A stretch of 33,732 nt of DNA from Pelagicoccus sp. SDUM812003 (GCF_031127815.1 NZ_JARXHY010000025.1:1-33732); one strand, 5' to 3'. Counted from the stretch's first letter, positions 1 to 8,856 are shown. Notes: generated by a model not told the origin, from the sequence alone. Made by a program: numbers and translations.

Positions 1-399
1 CTAATGCCTTGTTGGTGGGAACGGATTTTATTGAGGGGGTAGAGCGAACTTGTAGGAAGGTTTTGATCAGGTCATAAGATGGTATGGGGCGACAAGTATT
101 GTTCATGTATTCTTGATGTGGAATAGGAAGGCTTTCGGAGGTGGAAGAATGCCAATCATCGGTATGTTTGTGATGTAAGGAAAATAATTAATCGTGCCCA
201 TCGGTTGTATTTGTGTTTTCCTTGTTTTTTCTGAGATCGTGTTGCCAACTCTTAAGCTTTAAATGTATGCGAGTGCTGAAAAGTAGTGGTAAAGTATACG
301 TGTGATGTATTGCGGTTGAGTGGAATCAAAGGGCGGATTGTTTTTTTCTTTTCGTTCTACCCCTAAAGGATTTGATTGGGAATATAGAGGTCTTTGCGA
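1..399. other. AT-rich stretch with no supported gene
   Basis: No credible reading frame is visible on either strand. The base composition matches the AT-rich polysaccharide block to its right. Since all genes of that block run leftwards, this may be the spacer before the next gene of the locus, which would lie outside the window. No clear terminator hairpin was found. Confidence 0.5.
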
Positions 400-1206
400 T
401 TAGGTGTACCATTCTTTTGGTAGTTTTAGAGTTGGGAAATCTGTGTTGTCTGCATCGAGGGGATGCGGGAATTGCTTCGTTGGAACTGCTTTCGCAATTC
501 GCCTTCGATCATAAAAAGTAAATTCAATTAACGGCGGTATCCTGATGCCTTGCTTCGCGAAAACTGGTCGGCAGTTGTTGGGGTGCATGTGAACGCAAGC
601 GTGGGTAGATAATATTTTTTCGAACACGCGAGATGCTATGCGGTAAAAGGGCCTGTTCCAGAGTTGATCAAGATAATGAAATTCTACGACAATAATCCTA
701 AACTTTGACATTCCTTCGGGTGAAATGTTTAATATTGTTTCGTATTCGGCGCCCTCAATGTCCATCTGCAATAAGAGGTCCGAATTCAAGGGTGGCTTTA
801 ATAGTGATATGCATTTGTCGATCGTTATGTATGTTTCGTCGTTGTAGGAACCGACATGCTTTTTTAAAAAAGAGAAGTTTGGGTGATTCGATGGTGGTTG
901 GTCCACGGTTCGATCAGCCAACATTACTTTCATTCCTCTCTCTGCACAATCGATTTCGAAGTCCGAAACGGTGCTAACGCCCGGAGAAATGCAGGCGTAA
1001 ATGTCCTTGAGGTCGTCGGGTACAAGGTATCCTCCGTCGCAGCTGGGACCAAGGCGTATTAGGTTCTTCTCAGCGGAGACTGGTCTTAAAAGACGTAATA
1101 GGTTCTCGATATCCCGCTTCTGTGTCGCTACAGTCGGAAACCCTCGTACGGGACCGAGTAGTTTAGAGCATATGTTAGTTGCAAGTGTTTTGAGGGTGCG
1201 ATTCAT
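400..1206 (-). CDS. FkbM family methyltransferase
   Basis: A 268-aa protein with the FkbM-type SAM-dependent methyltransferase fold. The diagnostic segment LLQMDIEGAEYETIL (about residues 143-157) corresponds to the K/Q-x-D-I-E-G-A-E motif of the family, followed by a FRIIVVEFHYLDQLW strand. The N-terminal half contains SPGVSTVSDFEID, in the place where the SAM-binding region of the family normally lies. Such enzymes usually O-methylate sugars of surface glycans. The gene is the last one visible in a leftward polysaccharide block and lies 28 bp after the Wzy-like gene, so the two are probably co-transcribed. The substrate cannot be read from the sequence. Confidence 0.82.
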   Translation of the reverse strand: MNRTLKTLATNICSKLLGPVRGFPTVATQKRDIENLLRLLRPVSAEKNLIRLGPSCDGGYLVPDDLKDIYACISPGVSTVSDFEIDCAERGMKVMLADRTVDQPPSNHPNFSFLKKHVGSYNDETYITIDKCISLLKPPLNSDLLLQMDIEGAEYETILNISPEGMSKFRIIVVEFHYLDQLWNRPFYRIASRVFEKILSTHACVHMHPNNCRPVFAKQGIRIPPLIEFTFYDRRRIAKAVPTKQFPHPLDADNTDFPTLKLPKEWYT

Positions 1207-1234
1207 TTGCTTTGTCTTTCTTGACCTATGATAT

Positions 1235-2515
1235 TCACGTTTCTTGTTGTCTGTATTCCCTATACTGTAGAGGTCGTCTTTTAGTGTCGCTCAAGTCTTT
1301 TGTGTTTGGTTGGGTTTCGTTGCCGACTGAACTGCCGATTATGAATGCAAGGCCAATCCATAAGGGTTTAACGAGGAAGTAAGTTTGAGAGGATATGATT
1401 AGGAAAAAGAATATAATTAGGAGTGGTGGTTTTGACTGCCTTGGAGCGCGATGCACAAAAGAAAGATAAACGATGAAGAGTACTAGAAACAGACTGCTTG
1501 CTCCAATTATGCCAGAGCCATACAATGCCCTTAGGATTTCGTTGTGAGGGTTTTCAACGAAGTATCCTCTTCCTAGTAGGAAGCTCGTTGTGTCCTCAAG
1601 CCATCCTGCAAGGCTTGATGATATTAAATCAATTCTGTGGCTGTCGGTACTGGTACCGGCATTGGAGATTCTGAATACTAGGGACAGTAGCAAATTTGGA
1701 GCGGTTAGAAGTATAAAGGCAGCTATTGAAAAGGGGATGATTGCGACAAGTAAGCTTCGAAGCCTGGGTAGCTTGGTGGGGGGGCGTTGCAGGGTTTGGA
1801 CTATTAAGCATGTAAGCAGTGAAAGAATGATCGCTACGATTGGAGTTCGGGAGGAAAATAATAAAGAAGCACTGAAAATTGTGCTAGAGCAAAGGATAGC
1901 GAGTGCGAGTTTAGGTAAGTCGCCATCACGATTGTGCTTTTGTAGGTCTATAAGAGAGATTGCGAAAAATAGCATCAAGCCAATGGCTGTAGTGTTCGGG
2001 TCGGATTTCGCTATTCCTTCACGTCCTGCTTGGCTGGAGGAAATAGCTTCGGCCGCTACAACGAACCTTCCACTTTCTATGGAATTCCAGCCGGTGTTAA
2101 GGTAACGATATATAAAGAACGCACCAACGATGGTTGCCGCTAGCACTGACAGCTTTCTCAGTATATCAAAGTTGTGCTTGTAGGCGATAGGTATTAGTAT
2201 TGAGGATAGGGCGTAGGACGTGCTGGCGATTAGAGCGTTTTTTGAGCTCACCAGGTCGTTTGATAAAACCGTTGCAAGCGTTGAGGTAATGAGATATAAA
2301 AGAATTGCTGCGATGTAGGCGATTTCATTGGGTGAGACTCGTTTGTGTGGTTCCAGAGATATACATATAGATAGGCTTATGCATGTAATAGCTCCGAGGA
2401 GGATGTCTAACTGTATTCCGGCAACCAAGACAGGGTACGGTCCTACGGCCGTGTATCCAAGATAGCCGATTGTAGGAACCGTTGCGAGATGACAGATTGC
2501 TGGGGCTCTTTGCAT
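1235..2515 (-). CDS. O-antigen ligase / Wzy polymerase-like membrane protein
   Basis: A 426-aa protein made almost entirely of hydrophobic segments (about 10-12 by eye). Two features of the O-antigen ligase/Wzy_C family are visible: SSRTPIVAIILSL at the start of a transmembrane helix, and ENPHNEILRALYGSGIIG, the H-N-x-x-L loop followed by a Gly-rich helix. Such proteins either polymerise repeat units in the periplasm (Wzy) or ligate glycan to a lipid or protein acceptor (WaaL). Sequence alone does not separate these roles. The adjoining flippase gene favours a Wzx/Wzy-type pathway. The C-terminus is a short charged tail (residues about 400-426). Confidence 0.75.
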   Translation of the reverse strand: MQRAPAICHLATVPTIGYLGYTAVGPYPVLVAGIQLDILLGAITCISLSICISLEPHKRVSPNEIAYIAAILLYLITSTLATVLSNDLVSSKNALIASTSYALSSILIPIAYKHNFDILRKLSVLAATIVGAFFIYRYLNTGWNSIESGRFVVAAEAISSSQAGREGIAKSDPNTTAIGLMLFFAISLIDLQKHNRDGDLPKLALAILCSSTIFSASLLFSSRTPIVAIILSLLTCLIVQTLQRPPTKLPRLRSLLVAIIPFSIAAFILLTAPNLLLSLVFRISNAGTSTDSHRIDLISSSLAGWLEDTTSFLLGRGYFVENPHNEILRALYGSGIIGASSLFLVLFIVYLSFVHRAPRQSKPPLLIIFFFLIISSQTYFLVKPLWIGLAFIIGSSVGNETQPNTKDLSDTKRRPLQYREYRQQET

Positions 2516-2608
2516 TTGGGATTTGTTGTTGTCTTGTTCTTTATGAATTGGTTGTGCAGCCTCTTGTGATACTGTTCACGGAGTTTGTTGGTTTGTCGTG
2601 GTTCTGTC

Positions 2609-4156
2609 TTAGGGGTGCTTTTTATTCGTCCGATTGTGTATTATCATTTTTAGTAATCTTGCTAGCTTTATTGCCTCTGTCCTGGCGCATTTAGATACTA
2701 ATATCAGCGATAGGGCGTATGAGGTGACTAGCAGTATTGTGGATATAAAGAGCGTTGGCCAGTTTTCGATGTTGCTGAGAGGGGTGCTGTTGTGTATAAT
2801 TATGGAAAGTGCGCCGGCAGTGGGTCCGGATGCTATCGATTTTATGTCTAATAATCGATTGTGATTACGAGTTATATGCGAGGATAGGCTCTTGTACATT
2901 AAGGGGATGTATATCAAAGATGAACTGGCTAGGGGTGCAGCAATAATTCCTATGATTCCAAATAAATGGTTGCCAGCTAGTGCGAATGCCAACACCGTTA
3001 TGCTGTGCATCAGGACATGTCTGTTGGCTGAACGGATGCAACCTGTAGAGAATAGAAGTTCGTTTAGCGTATGTAGTGAGATTGTGGTTATGACGCTTAA
3101 GGATATAATGAAATTTATTGTGTTTCCAGCATATATATCGGTTCCGACCCATAGGCGAGTAAATGTTGGGTTTAACGTATATATGCATGAAGCGACAAGG
3201 AATGAAGACCAGGATAGGTAGTTAAATAGCTTACGTATGACTTTTTCGACGGTCTCTATTTGCCCATCGCCTATCGCGTGAGAGAGCGAAGGCTTAAATG
3301 ACGTGCTTGCTCTCTGAAGCGGCATTATTGATGCCTTTTGTGCCCGTTGTGTGACCGAGAATTCTGTTGATTGCAGTGGTGAATGAAGATTGGCGATTAG
3401 AATTGTTTCTATGTTTAAGATCATGCCATAGATCGATTGGGAAAAGAAACTCTCTAAGGCTGATTTACCAAGGTGCTTAAATGATGAAAGTGAGGGTGTC
3501 TTGTAGTTATGTCCGCTTTTCTTTAAAAGAGTTAGTAGTAATATGCCACGAGACGTGGCGTATACAGCCGCTCTTGCGAGGTAGGAAATTGCCAGGGAGT
3601 AGACTCCGAAGTCACTCGTAAGACAGTAGAAGAGGCTGGCTAGGCCGACTATACTCGCGATGACCGGTAGAAAACTATTTAATCGGCTGGATTGCAGACC
3701 GTAGCATGCAGATCCAAAAAAGTGTCCCAAAATTAGGAAAGCAGTCGCAACAATTGCTATTTGTATCGTCAGTTTTATTGCTGCGAGATCATCGTCTCTC
3801 GTAAGGCCGCTAAGTTTGGCTGCCTCGGGCGATAGAGAGAGGCCTATTGTTATGATGACAGCGAAGGACAAAGCCGCTAGGATTAGACCCGTGTTTAGGA
3901 ATTCGCTGGTTTTTTGATGTCTGCCTTGCCCCTCTGACTGTGCGACCCGTTGTTGGAGCACACCTGATATTCCAAGGTCGAGCATTGATAGGAGAGCTAG
4001 CAGGTTGCCGCTAGCAAGCCAACCTCCGTATAGTTCCGCAGATACGTAGTGTAATATCAGTGGAACCATAACGATTCCTTGGCAGATGGATATTCCTATT
4101 TGTATGTTCTGGAACGTGAAGCTCCATAGGGTATTGGATTTCCTTGAGGGTCTCAT
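2609..4156 (-). CDS. Polysaccharide flippase, Wzx/MATE-like
   Basis: A 515-aa integral membrane protein of the size usual for Wzx flippases. It has about 12-14 hydrophobic segments. The N-terminal layout is typical of the family: a short cationic start, the segment NIQIGISICQGIVMVPLIL, then YGGWLASGNLLALLSMLDLGISGVLQQRVA. That last part resembles the Y-G-x-W...D-x-G signature of lipopolysaccharide biosynthesis flippases. It would move undecaprenyl-linked repeat units across the inner membrane. It lies 93 bp upstream of the Wzy-like gene on the same strand. The sequence is intact. A MATE transporter outside glycan export is less likely given the neighbours. Confidence 0.8.
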   Translation of the reverse strand: MRPSRKSNTLWSFTFQNIQIGISICQGIVMVPLILHYVSAELYGGWLASGNLLALLSMLDLGISGVLQQRVAQSEGQGRHQKTSEFLNTGLILAALSFAVIITIGLSLSPEAAKLSGLTRDDDLAAIKLTIQIAIVATAFLILGHFFGSACYGLQSSRLNSFLPVIASIVGLASLFYCLTSDFGVYSLAISYLARAAVYATSRGILLLTLLKKSGHNYKTPSLSSFKHLGKSALESFFSQSIYGMILNIETILIANLHSPLQSTEFSVTQRAQKASIMPLQRASTSFKPSLSHAIGDGQIETVEKVIRKLFNYLSWSSFLVASCIYTLNPTFTRLWVGTDIYAGNTINFIISLSVITTISLHTLNELLFSTGCIRSANRHVLMHSITVLAFALAGNHLFGIIGIIAAPLASSSLIYIPLMYKSLSSHITRNHNRLLDIKSIASGPTAGALSIIIHNSTPLSNIENWPTLFISTILLVTSYALSLILVSKCARTEAIKLARLLKMIIHNRTNKKHP

Positions 4157-4755
4157 CAGTCATTAAACGATGCTGTCGGCAAACGGAGTTGTTGGGAGCG
4201 GCTGGTTTCATTCCAATCAGCATGGAAGGGGATGTGGGTTAAAAGTGGAGGTCTGTTGCGATCGTTTTAATCATGACGTTTTTTTTGGGGGGGTGAAACC
4301 TGTTTTAAACTATGTTCTTGCGTTCGATTAGATGTAGAGATTGCAGCACGGCTGTGCTGTTGGTTGATTGTTAGCATGTAGTTGGAGAGATTGCTGGATG
4401 ATCTAGACGTGTGTTTTTTATTGAAGATTATGTTCTCGGTTTGGGGCAGTGCAAAAAGTCCGATTGGATTGTTGTGCTGAGTGTCTAATGTTCTATGTCG
4501 AGGCACTGATCATTTGGTCCACTACTGTATTGGCTTCTATCTGTCTTAAATGTACTGACGAGTAAGGTGTTGGAAAATTTCAGCCTAGTTACGTTTTTTT
4601 TTCTCCGACGAAGTCTCCCCTGGGTTTGTATTGAAAGTAAAAGACCGTAGTTCTGGCCATTGGGTCTATATTGGATGCATTATTAGGTTTTTAAGCTGTA
4701 TCGGGAGTTCGTGTTGCTTTGATTTTATATGCGTAGTATGTGCTTGTTGTTTAAA
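4157..4755. other. About 0.6 kb AT-rich gap in the polysaccharide block
   Basis: No frame here resembles a known protein. The longest minus-strand frame (4267-4506, 79 codons) is polar, of low complexity and unrecognisable. A homopolymer-rich stretch at 4273-4296 (T-run followed by G-run) is visible. The gap may hold a promoter for the flippase gene or the remains of a lost gene. Confidence 0.45.
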
Positions 4756-5394
4756 TTAGTATTTGGGTGTCAGTCGGATTATGTCTGACGCAATTAGTGT
4801 GTCGTAGTTGCCGTTCTCTTCCACTATTTCTAACAAGCGTTTTAGTGTGGGGTAGCCGTTTTCGCCGTTGAATAGCCTAGCGTCGTCAATCAGAATTGTG
4901 TGTTGATTTATTGGGTGATTAAATATTGTTATCAATTCCTCAATTATAGGGGTGTCAACTTCGGGTTGAGCTGTTTTGCCTCCGCTGGAATGTCCGTCTA
5001 GCCAGAAAACAATACGCTTGTTTTCTCGTTCAATTACCTCTTTGAGTAGTTTGCCGCTATTGCCTTGCAGTACTTGGATGTTCTTGTATTTAGATAGATT
5101 CTTTTTTGCTTCTGTGTAGTAGTGCTTCGAAAGCTCTATGGTTATGCAGCGTTTTCCCGTCTTGGCAATGTATTCAACTGTATCGCCGCGGTATGTACCA
5201 GTTTCGACGAAAACTTCTGGGTCTTGTGTTTTGACGTAGTGCTTGATAATATTGAGCTTCGTGATTTGTGGAGCGGGTCCGGTTGTTCCGTTCTTGAGCC
5301 AGTTATGGAGTTTTTTCTTTTGGCAAAATTTTAGTATTAAGTAAAAGGTGCCAGTTTTTTTTGCCAGTGATCTTAATGGTGAAGAATTGATCAT
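4756..5394 (-). CDS. Class I SAM-dependent methyltransferase-like protein
   Basis: A 212-aa protein. After a basic, hydrophobic N-terminal 40 residues, it shows VFVETGTYRGDTVEYIA (about 61-77), equivalent to the Gly-rich SAM-binding loop. CITIELSKHYY follows with the acidic end of strand 2, then VLQGNSGKLLKEV. FWLDGHSSGGKTA and HTILIDDARLF follow; this pair of motifs marks a recognisable methyltransferase-like family found in sugar and secondary-metabolite loci. The reaction is unknown. It sits alone between two gene-free stretches in the AT-rich block, which argues for a substrate in surface-glycan synthesis. The codons are AT-rich like those of its neighbours and unlike the GC-rich genes past 7 kb. 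Confidence 0.72.
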   Translation of the reverse strand: MINSSPLRSLAKKTGTFYLILKFCQKKKLHNWLKNGTTGPAPQITKLNIIKHYVKTQDPEVFVETGTYRGDTVEYIAKTGKRCITIELSKHYYTEAKKNLSKYKNIQVLQGNSGKLLKEVIERENKRIVFWLDGHSSGGKTAQPEVDTPIIEELITIFNHPINQHTILIDDARLFNGENGYPTLKRLLEIVEENGNYDTLIASDIIRLTPKY

Positions 5395-5900
5395 TGTTTA
5401 ATGCCTAGTGGCTTGAGTTGGTTGTATGTTATGTTTGAGATAATTTGTTTTATATGGAAGATGATGTTTTTGGGGGTGGCTTGGAGGCTGAGGTTGTCTG
5501 ACTTCGCAAGTCGCGTTGAAATTTGTTTGGTTGAGGCGTCATTAAACTGGAGTTGTGCCTTTCGCGGTGGTCGAAGACGCCATCGGGAATGCTTGTGGAT
5601 ACGTGACGATTGTCTTCTGTTAAGGTAAGGGTTCAGCTTTCTTGGTATAAATTCTTGCGTGAGGAACGTGTAGGGTTGAGATACCGGGGTTCGAACGAGA
5701 GAAACCGCATTTGGCTGCGCATGCAGTCATCAGCATGGCGAGTAGCCTCTTTCTAGGGAGCTGCGTGGGTTTAGGGAGCTAGACAATAACCTGCATCTAT
5801 TTGTTTTCTCGCACCAATTCATTGTGAAAAAAGTTGATTTATATCTGATTTAGATACGGTGGTGAACTTGAGGTTTTAACGCACCTTTTATCAGGAGGCC
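5395..5900. other. About 0.5 kb gap without a supported gene
   Basis: Nothing here resembles a conserved protein. The 75-codon plus-strand frame at 5401-5628 has no family look and runs against the local gene direction. The bases around 5690 contain GGTTCGAA, which resembles a tRNA T-loop, but the flanking bases do not form a T-stem. Confidence 0.45.
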
Positions 5901-6716
5901 TTATGGGTTTTTTGTGAATGTGTAAATTCCGCATCCGTACTCACAGCCAAAACTCATTTCGAAATCAACAGTGTTTGGGTTTTCGGGTTTGATTAGATCG
6001 CCTTGGTCGTTGACATAAGAAAACGAAGTGAGGGTGCATTTCCCCTCAAGCAATTTTATCGGCGTGATGGCATTGAAAACTCGATGTGCGTTGAATTCGA
6101 TTCTTTCGCTTCCAATGGGTAGCGAAAGGTAAAGTGTACCGTTTGCTTTGAGAAGTTCCAGAATGTTCGACAGTCCTTTTTTCGTTCCATCGATATCTAT
6201 CGGATCTCCGTAGCGTCCAAGTCCGAAGTGCTCGATGGCATGCAGGCATGATATTGAATCGGTGGAGTCTTTTAGTGCGTGGTTTGGACGCATCAAATCG
6301 GATTGAATAAATGTTATATTGGGTATAGACTGTTTCGTTGGCCTGATATCTAAGACTTCGATTTTTCTGAAACTGGCCACGTTGGAGACGAAACCGTCGA
6401 TTCTGGATCCTATGTCGATATGGCGTTTTGGTGCTTCTGAGAATATGTATTGTGCAACAAGTAAATCTTGATGAAAATAGTGACTGCGAGTGGTTCCGCT
6501 TTCAGTGTCTTTGTCTCTCAGCTTGGGGTAAGGAAACGTGAAACGAATTTTAACTGGTTGAGATTTCGATTGGGATCTTATCTTGAAGTAGTCTCTTAAG
6601 TACCAAGGGAGCGACCTCGTGGAGCGTATGAATTTGATGGGCTCAATGCCGAACTCACTTAAGATTCTGTAAAGTTTTTTAAGGATTTTACGCGGGGAAT
6701 TAATGAATTTTGACAT
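5901..6716 (-). CDS. DUF268 / class I methyltransferase-like protein
   Basis: A 271-aa protein of the DUF268 type often found in surface-glycan clusters. Visible signatures are HIDIGSRIDGFVSNVASF (about residues 99-116), a variant of the SAM-binding loop; VLDIRP at the end of the next strand; ISCLHAIEHFGLGRYGD, the family's diagnostic His-Glu-His loop; GTLYLSLPIG; and a C-terminal FGCEYGCGIYTF. The first 60 residues are basic. The role is probably a methyltransferase or a relative acting on a sugar nucleotide or lipid-linked glycan. It is the first structural gene after the GbsR-like regulator, separated by 468 bp. Confidence 0.72.
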   Translation of the reverse strand: MSKFINSPRKILKKLYRILSEFGIEPIKFIRSTRSLPWYLRDYFKIRSQSKSQPVKIRFTFPYPKLRDKDTESGTTRSHYFHQDLLVAQYIFSEAPKRHIDIGSRIDGFVSNVASFRKIEVLDIRPTKQSIPNITFIQSDLMRPNHALKDSTDSISCLHAIEHFGLGRYGDPIDIDGTKKGLSNILELLKANGTLYLSLPIGSERIEFNAHRVFNAITPIKLLEGKCTLTSFSYVNDQGDLIKPENPNTVDFEMSFGCEYGCGIYTFTKNP

Positions 6717-7184
6717 CAGAAAGAATTAAGAGGTTTAGTGGTCGGATATGTATTGCTCCAAAGCTATTTCGTCTAATTTAGGAAGGTGGCTTAAGAGGAG
6801 GGGTGGGAAAGATGGTCAGGCTTTAGTTGTTGATATTACAGCTTGCGGGTCCATGCTTGCTTTGGGGTTATGTAATATCATGTGGTGTTACTGAGGATTT
6901 GTTGGTATATGTGAATTGGTACGGCATTAGGTGGTTGGTGTCGCTCTGCTCAGGTCGATGCGAATGTTGTAGCTGGGTTCGGAGTCTCTCAGGGTGAATC
7001 GCTGTGCGGCGAGGATACCTTTTGGCTTAACAGGCATTGGGTGGGAGAGATTCTAGCGACTATTTGAATAGGGAATAGCGAGTGAAGAAGTGGAGCCGTA
7101 TAGAACTGATCGGCTGTGTTCACTACGATTATATTCTTGAAGGAGTCAAAAGTAAGGTTGGTGGTGTTTGACCTGTGTATGTTC
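6717..7184. other. Leader-like gap between the regulator and the polysaccharide genes
   Basis: This stretch has no supported open frame. Composition changes within it, from the AT-rich block on the left to GC-rich sequence on the right, so it marks the edge of the low-GC region. As the regulator gene ends at its right edge and the block starts at its left edge, it is a plausible place for the block's promoter and an untranslated leader. No clear -10/-35 pair was fixed by eye. Confidence 0.4.
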
Positions 7185-7706
7185 CTAGATTGATTGGGCG
7201 TTCTCTCTCTTGGCGCCCCCGAGGAATTTGCTGACGACGGGAAAGAGTAAGTCGGCTTTCTTTGTCCAGGAGGTGATAGTGTCGATGCGATCGCTTACGG
7301 TGGCGGTGGAGTTTTCGTTTTGTCGGGCGATTTCCTTGAGACGAGTGGTTCCGTCCTTCAGCTGTGGGCGGATGCGCTGGCGGATGAATCCGTCGGCTAT
7401 GTGGCGGAGGGAGAGTTCGGGGGTGAAGTGGTCGCGGCGGTCGCCGGGGAGGTAGGTGGGGTTGAGGGCGTTGATGCTGCGCAGGAAGCGGATGCCTTGG
7501 CTGGCGGAGCCTTTGCTGATTTGCAGCTTCTCAACCACGTGGTCGAGAGCGAGGGGCTGCTCGCTGGCGAAATAGAGGCCGTAGATCTCGCCGACCGACT
7601 TGGGCAGTCCGAAGGCTTGGGCGGCGTTGACGAAGAAGGCGATGAGTTCTGATTCTAAATCCGAAATCCGAGGTTCTAAATCTGAAGTCTTCTCTCTCTT
7701 GTTCAC
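7185..7706 (-). CDS. GbsR/MarR family transcriptional regulator
   Basis: A 173-aa GbsR-like winged-helix protein. The segment FFVNAAQAFGLPKSVGEIYG (about 25-44) and the following SKGSASQGIRFLRSINAL (about 69-86) match the recognition region of this family. The C-terminal half is helical and charged. In Verrucomicrobiota such genes commonly stand next to polysaccharide loci, and here it precedes the block on the same strand. The start is a GTG without a visible ribosome-binding site. The first 20 codons lie within a degenerate repeat (7659-7690, second copy at 7745-7776) and encode the repetitive SDLEPRISDLES, so the original N-terminus seems replaced or extended by repeat sequence. No Met lies between there and the conserved domain. 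Confidence 0.78.
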   Translation of the reverse strand: MNKREKTSDLEPRISDLESELIAFFVNAAQAFGLPKSVGEIYGLYFASEQPLALDHVVEKLQISKGSASQGIRFLRSINALNPTYLPGDRRDHFTPELSLRHIADGFIRQRIRPQLKDGTTRLKEIARQNENSTATVSDRIDTITSWTKKADLLFPVVSKFLGGAKRENAQSI

Positions 7707-7776
7707 TGCAGTTTTGTTGAAAATTGGAACTTCTAGGGGCTTACATCCGAAATCCGAGGTTCTAAATTTGAATTCT
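7659..7776. repeat. Direct repeat pair left of the four-helix-bundle gene
   Basis: Two 32-bp copies at 7659-7690 and 7745-7776 differ at two positions (both begin ATCCGAAATCCGAGGTTC). A further partial copy lies near 7785-7800. The first copy overlaps the 5' coding end of the GbsR gene. Related A/T-rich words with GGATTT and TTCGAA occur right of the four-helix-bundle gene. Confidence 0.75.
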
Positions 7777-7826
7777 TAAGTTGGAGATCCGAAGTCTGAA
7801 GTTTGTTTGGATTTCGAGCTTAAGAT

Positions 7827-8174
7827 TTAGAATTTCTCTTTCGCGTTTTTGCGGATGGTGAAAAGGATCTTGGTGAGTTCAATCGATTCATCGTGCAACG
7901 CATTGAGTTTGTCCCGAGGGCCCAAATCCGATTCTGCTAGGAGTTCGAGCCAGTAGGTCGTTTCACTCGCCTCTTTCAGACAGATTGAGATTTTTGCCGC
8001 GAAATCTGCTTTCGAATGGGCCATGTCTGCTTCGCGGTAGTTTGCACCAATAGATGTTGCTGATCGGATGAGCTGTTTACTTAGGATCTGTCCGGATGTT
8101 GTTTTTGATATGCGAGTGCAGAGTTCGATCGTGTCGAGAGCGAAGTGTTTGGTTCTCTTTTTCAGGTCTTGCAT
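7827..8174 (-). CDS. Four-helix-bundle protein (S23 family)
   Basis: A 115-aa all-helical protein of the four-helix-bundle/S23 family. The signature is SKQLIRSATSIGANYREAD (about 33-51), followed by KADFAAKISICLKEASETTYWLELL and a final helix IELTKILFTIRKN. The length is usual for the family. Relatives occur as standalone genes, in intervening sequences of 23S rRNA, and as the Avd accessory protein of diversity-generating retroelements; no reverse transcriptase or variable repeat is seen here. The function of standalone copies is unknown. The gene is flanked on both sides by degenerate low-complexity repeats, which suggests it was inserted or moves with them. Confidence 0.85.
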   Translation of the reverse strand: MQDLKKRTKHFALDTIELCTRISKTTSGQILSKQLIRSATSIGANYREADMAHSKADFAAKISICLKEASETTYWLELLAESDLGPRDKLNALHDESIELTKILFTIRKNAKEKF

Positions 8175-8184
8175 GGTTGTTTGA

Positions 8185-8350
8185 GGCCCGAAGTTCTAGG
8201 ATTCGAAAGCCGAAGGTGAAGGCGTGTCCGAAAAGTCTTAGCTCTCCACTCCGAGGACGTCGGTTTGTGCTAAGCTGCAGGGTCAGCTCAAATTCGGATT
8301 TTGGATTTGGAGTCTTTGGTTTCGAATTTGGATTTGGAAATTAGATCCTC
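8185..8350. repeat. Degenerate low-complexity repeats right of the four-helix-bundle gene
   Basis: Imperfect iterations of words such as GATTCGAAAG, TTCGGATTTTGGATTTGG and TTCGAATTTGGATTTGG. They are the counterpart of the repeats at 7659-7800 on the other side of the four-helix-bundle gene. Confidence 0.6.
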
Positions 8351-8454
8351 GGATTTAGTCCCTAGGGTCGCGTGATGGGAAATGCGGAAACTACTGAAGG
8401 AAGGTTCAGGGAGTTCAAGAAAAAATGAACAAAATGGATTTTCGAAAGAGGGAT

Positions 8455-8481
8455 TAACCGCAGAGGGCGCTGAGTGCGGGG
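8455..8481. repeat. Repeat A, copy 1 (left of nucleotidyltransferase module)
   Basis: Begins TAACCGCAGAGGGCGCTGAG. Copy 2 at 9640-9670 begins TAACCGCTGAGGACGCGGAG; 17 of the first 20 bases match in the same orientation. The word resembles ACCGCGGAG-type interspersed sequences known from Verrucomicrobiota and Planctomycetota genomes. Confidence 0.65.
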
Positions 8482-8534
8482 AGGACTGATGAGGAGAGAG
8501 GGGTGCTGAGCGGTGGGGAGGGAATTGTGAGCAG

Positions 8535-8558
8535 TGTCGCCTCAGCGCGGCGACCTAC
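8535..8558. repeat. Repeat B, copy 1 (REP-like palindrome)
   Basis: A 24-bp sequence with a GTCGCC...GGCGAC palindrome and ending CGACCTAC. Copy 2 at 9857-9880 differs at one base and has the same orientation. The two copies bracket the nucleotidyltransferase and its 69-aa partner. Confidence 0.75.
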
Positions 8559-8843
8559 AGTTGGGGGCTGGTGTGGAGAGGGGCGAGGGTGAAGGGGGGT
8601 GATTGTGAAGATGACCGCCTAGCGAGCAGCGGTGCTTTCGGCAGGATGATTAGACAGACCTGGGGGAACTGAACCATGATCGGGTTGGACTGAATGTGCC
8701 GGAGACGTCGCGTGTCGTCGCCTTGCTCGAGTGTCACGATTGTTCGATACCACCTCGGGATTTGGTAGATGCGCCCTGAGAGGGTGATGCTCTTGTTGCG
8801 CTGGGATTTGGGCTGGAGGTGCTTGGGAGTTTCGCTAACGATC

Positions 8844-8848
8844 GAGGG
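8844..8848 (+). promoter_or_regulatory. Ribosome-binding site deciding the nucleotidyltransferase start
   Basis: GAGGG lies 8 bases before the ATG at 8857. It is too close to serve the possible GTG at 8848 or the ATG at 8851. Confidence 0.5.
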
Positions 8849-8856
8849 TGATGGCG

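Larger units (their letters stand above)
8175..8856. other. Repeat-rich intergenic stretch
   Basis: No gene is supported here. From 8185 to 8350 it is composed of degenerate words (GGATTT, TTCGAA, TTTGGA) like those left of the four-helix-bundle gene. From 8455 on it carries one copy each of two other repeat families, which recur after the nucleotidyltransferase module. The long minus-strand frame at 8555-9022 is Pro/Ser-rich and overlaps the nucleotidyltransferase gene, so it is taken as spurious. Confidence 0.55.

Noticed and set aside
5680-5700. tRNA-like T-loop GGTTCGAA
   Set aside because: The bases on either side do not pair into a T-stem and no acceptor or anticodon arm could be drawn.
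7827-8174. Diversity-generating retroelement, suggested by the Avd-like four-helix-bundle protein
   Set aside because: No reverse transcriptase, template repeat or variable repeat is present in the window.
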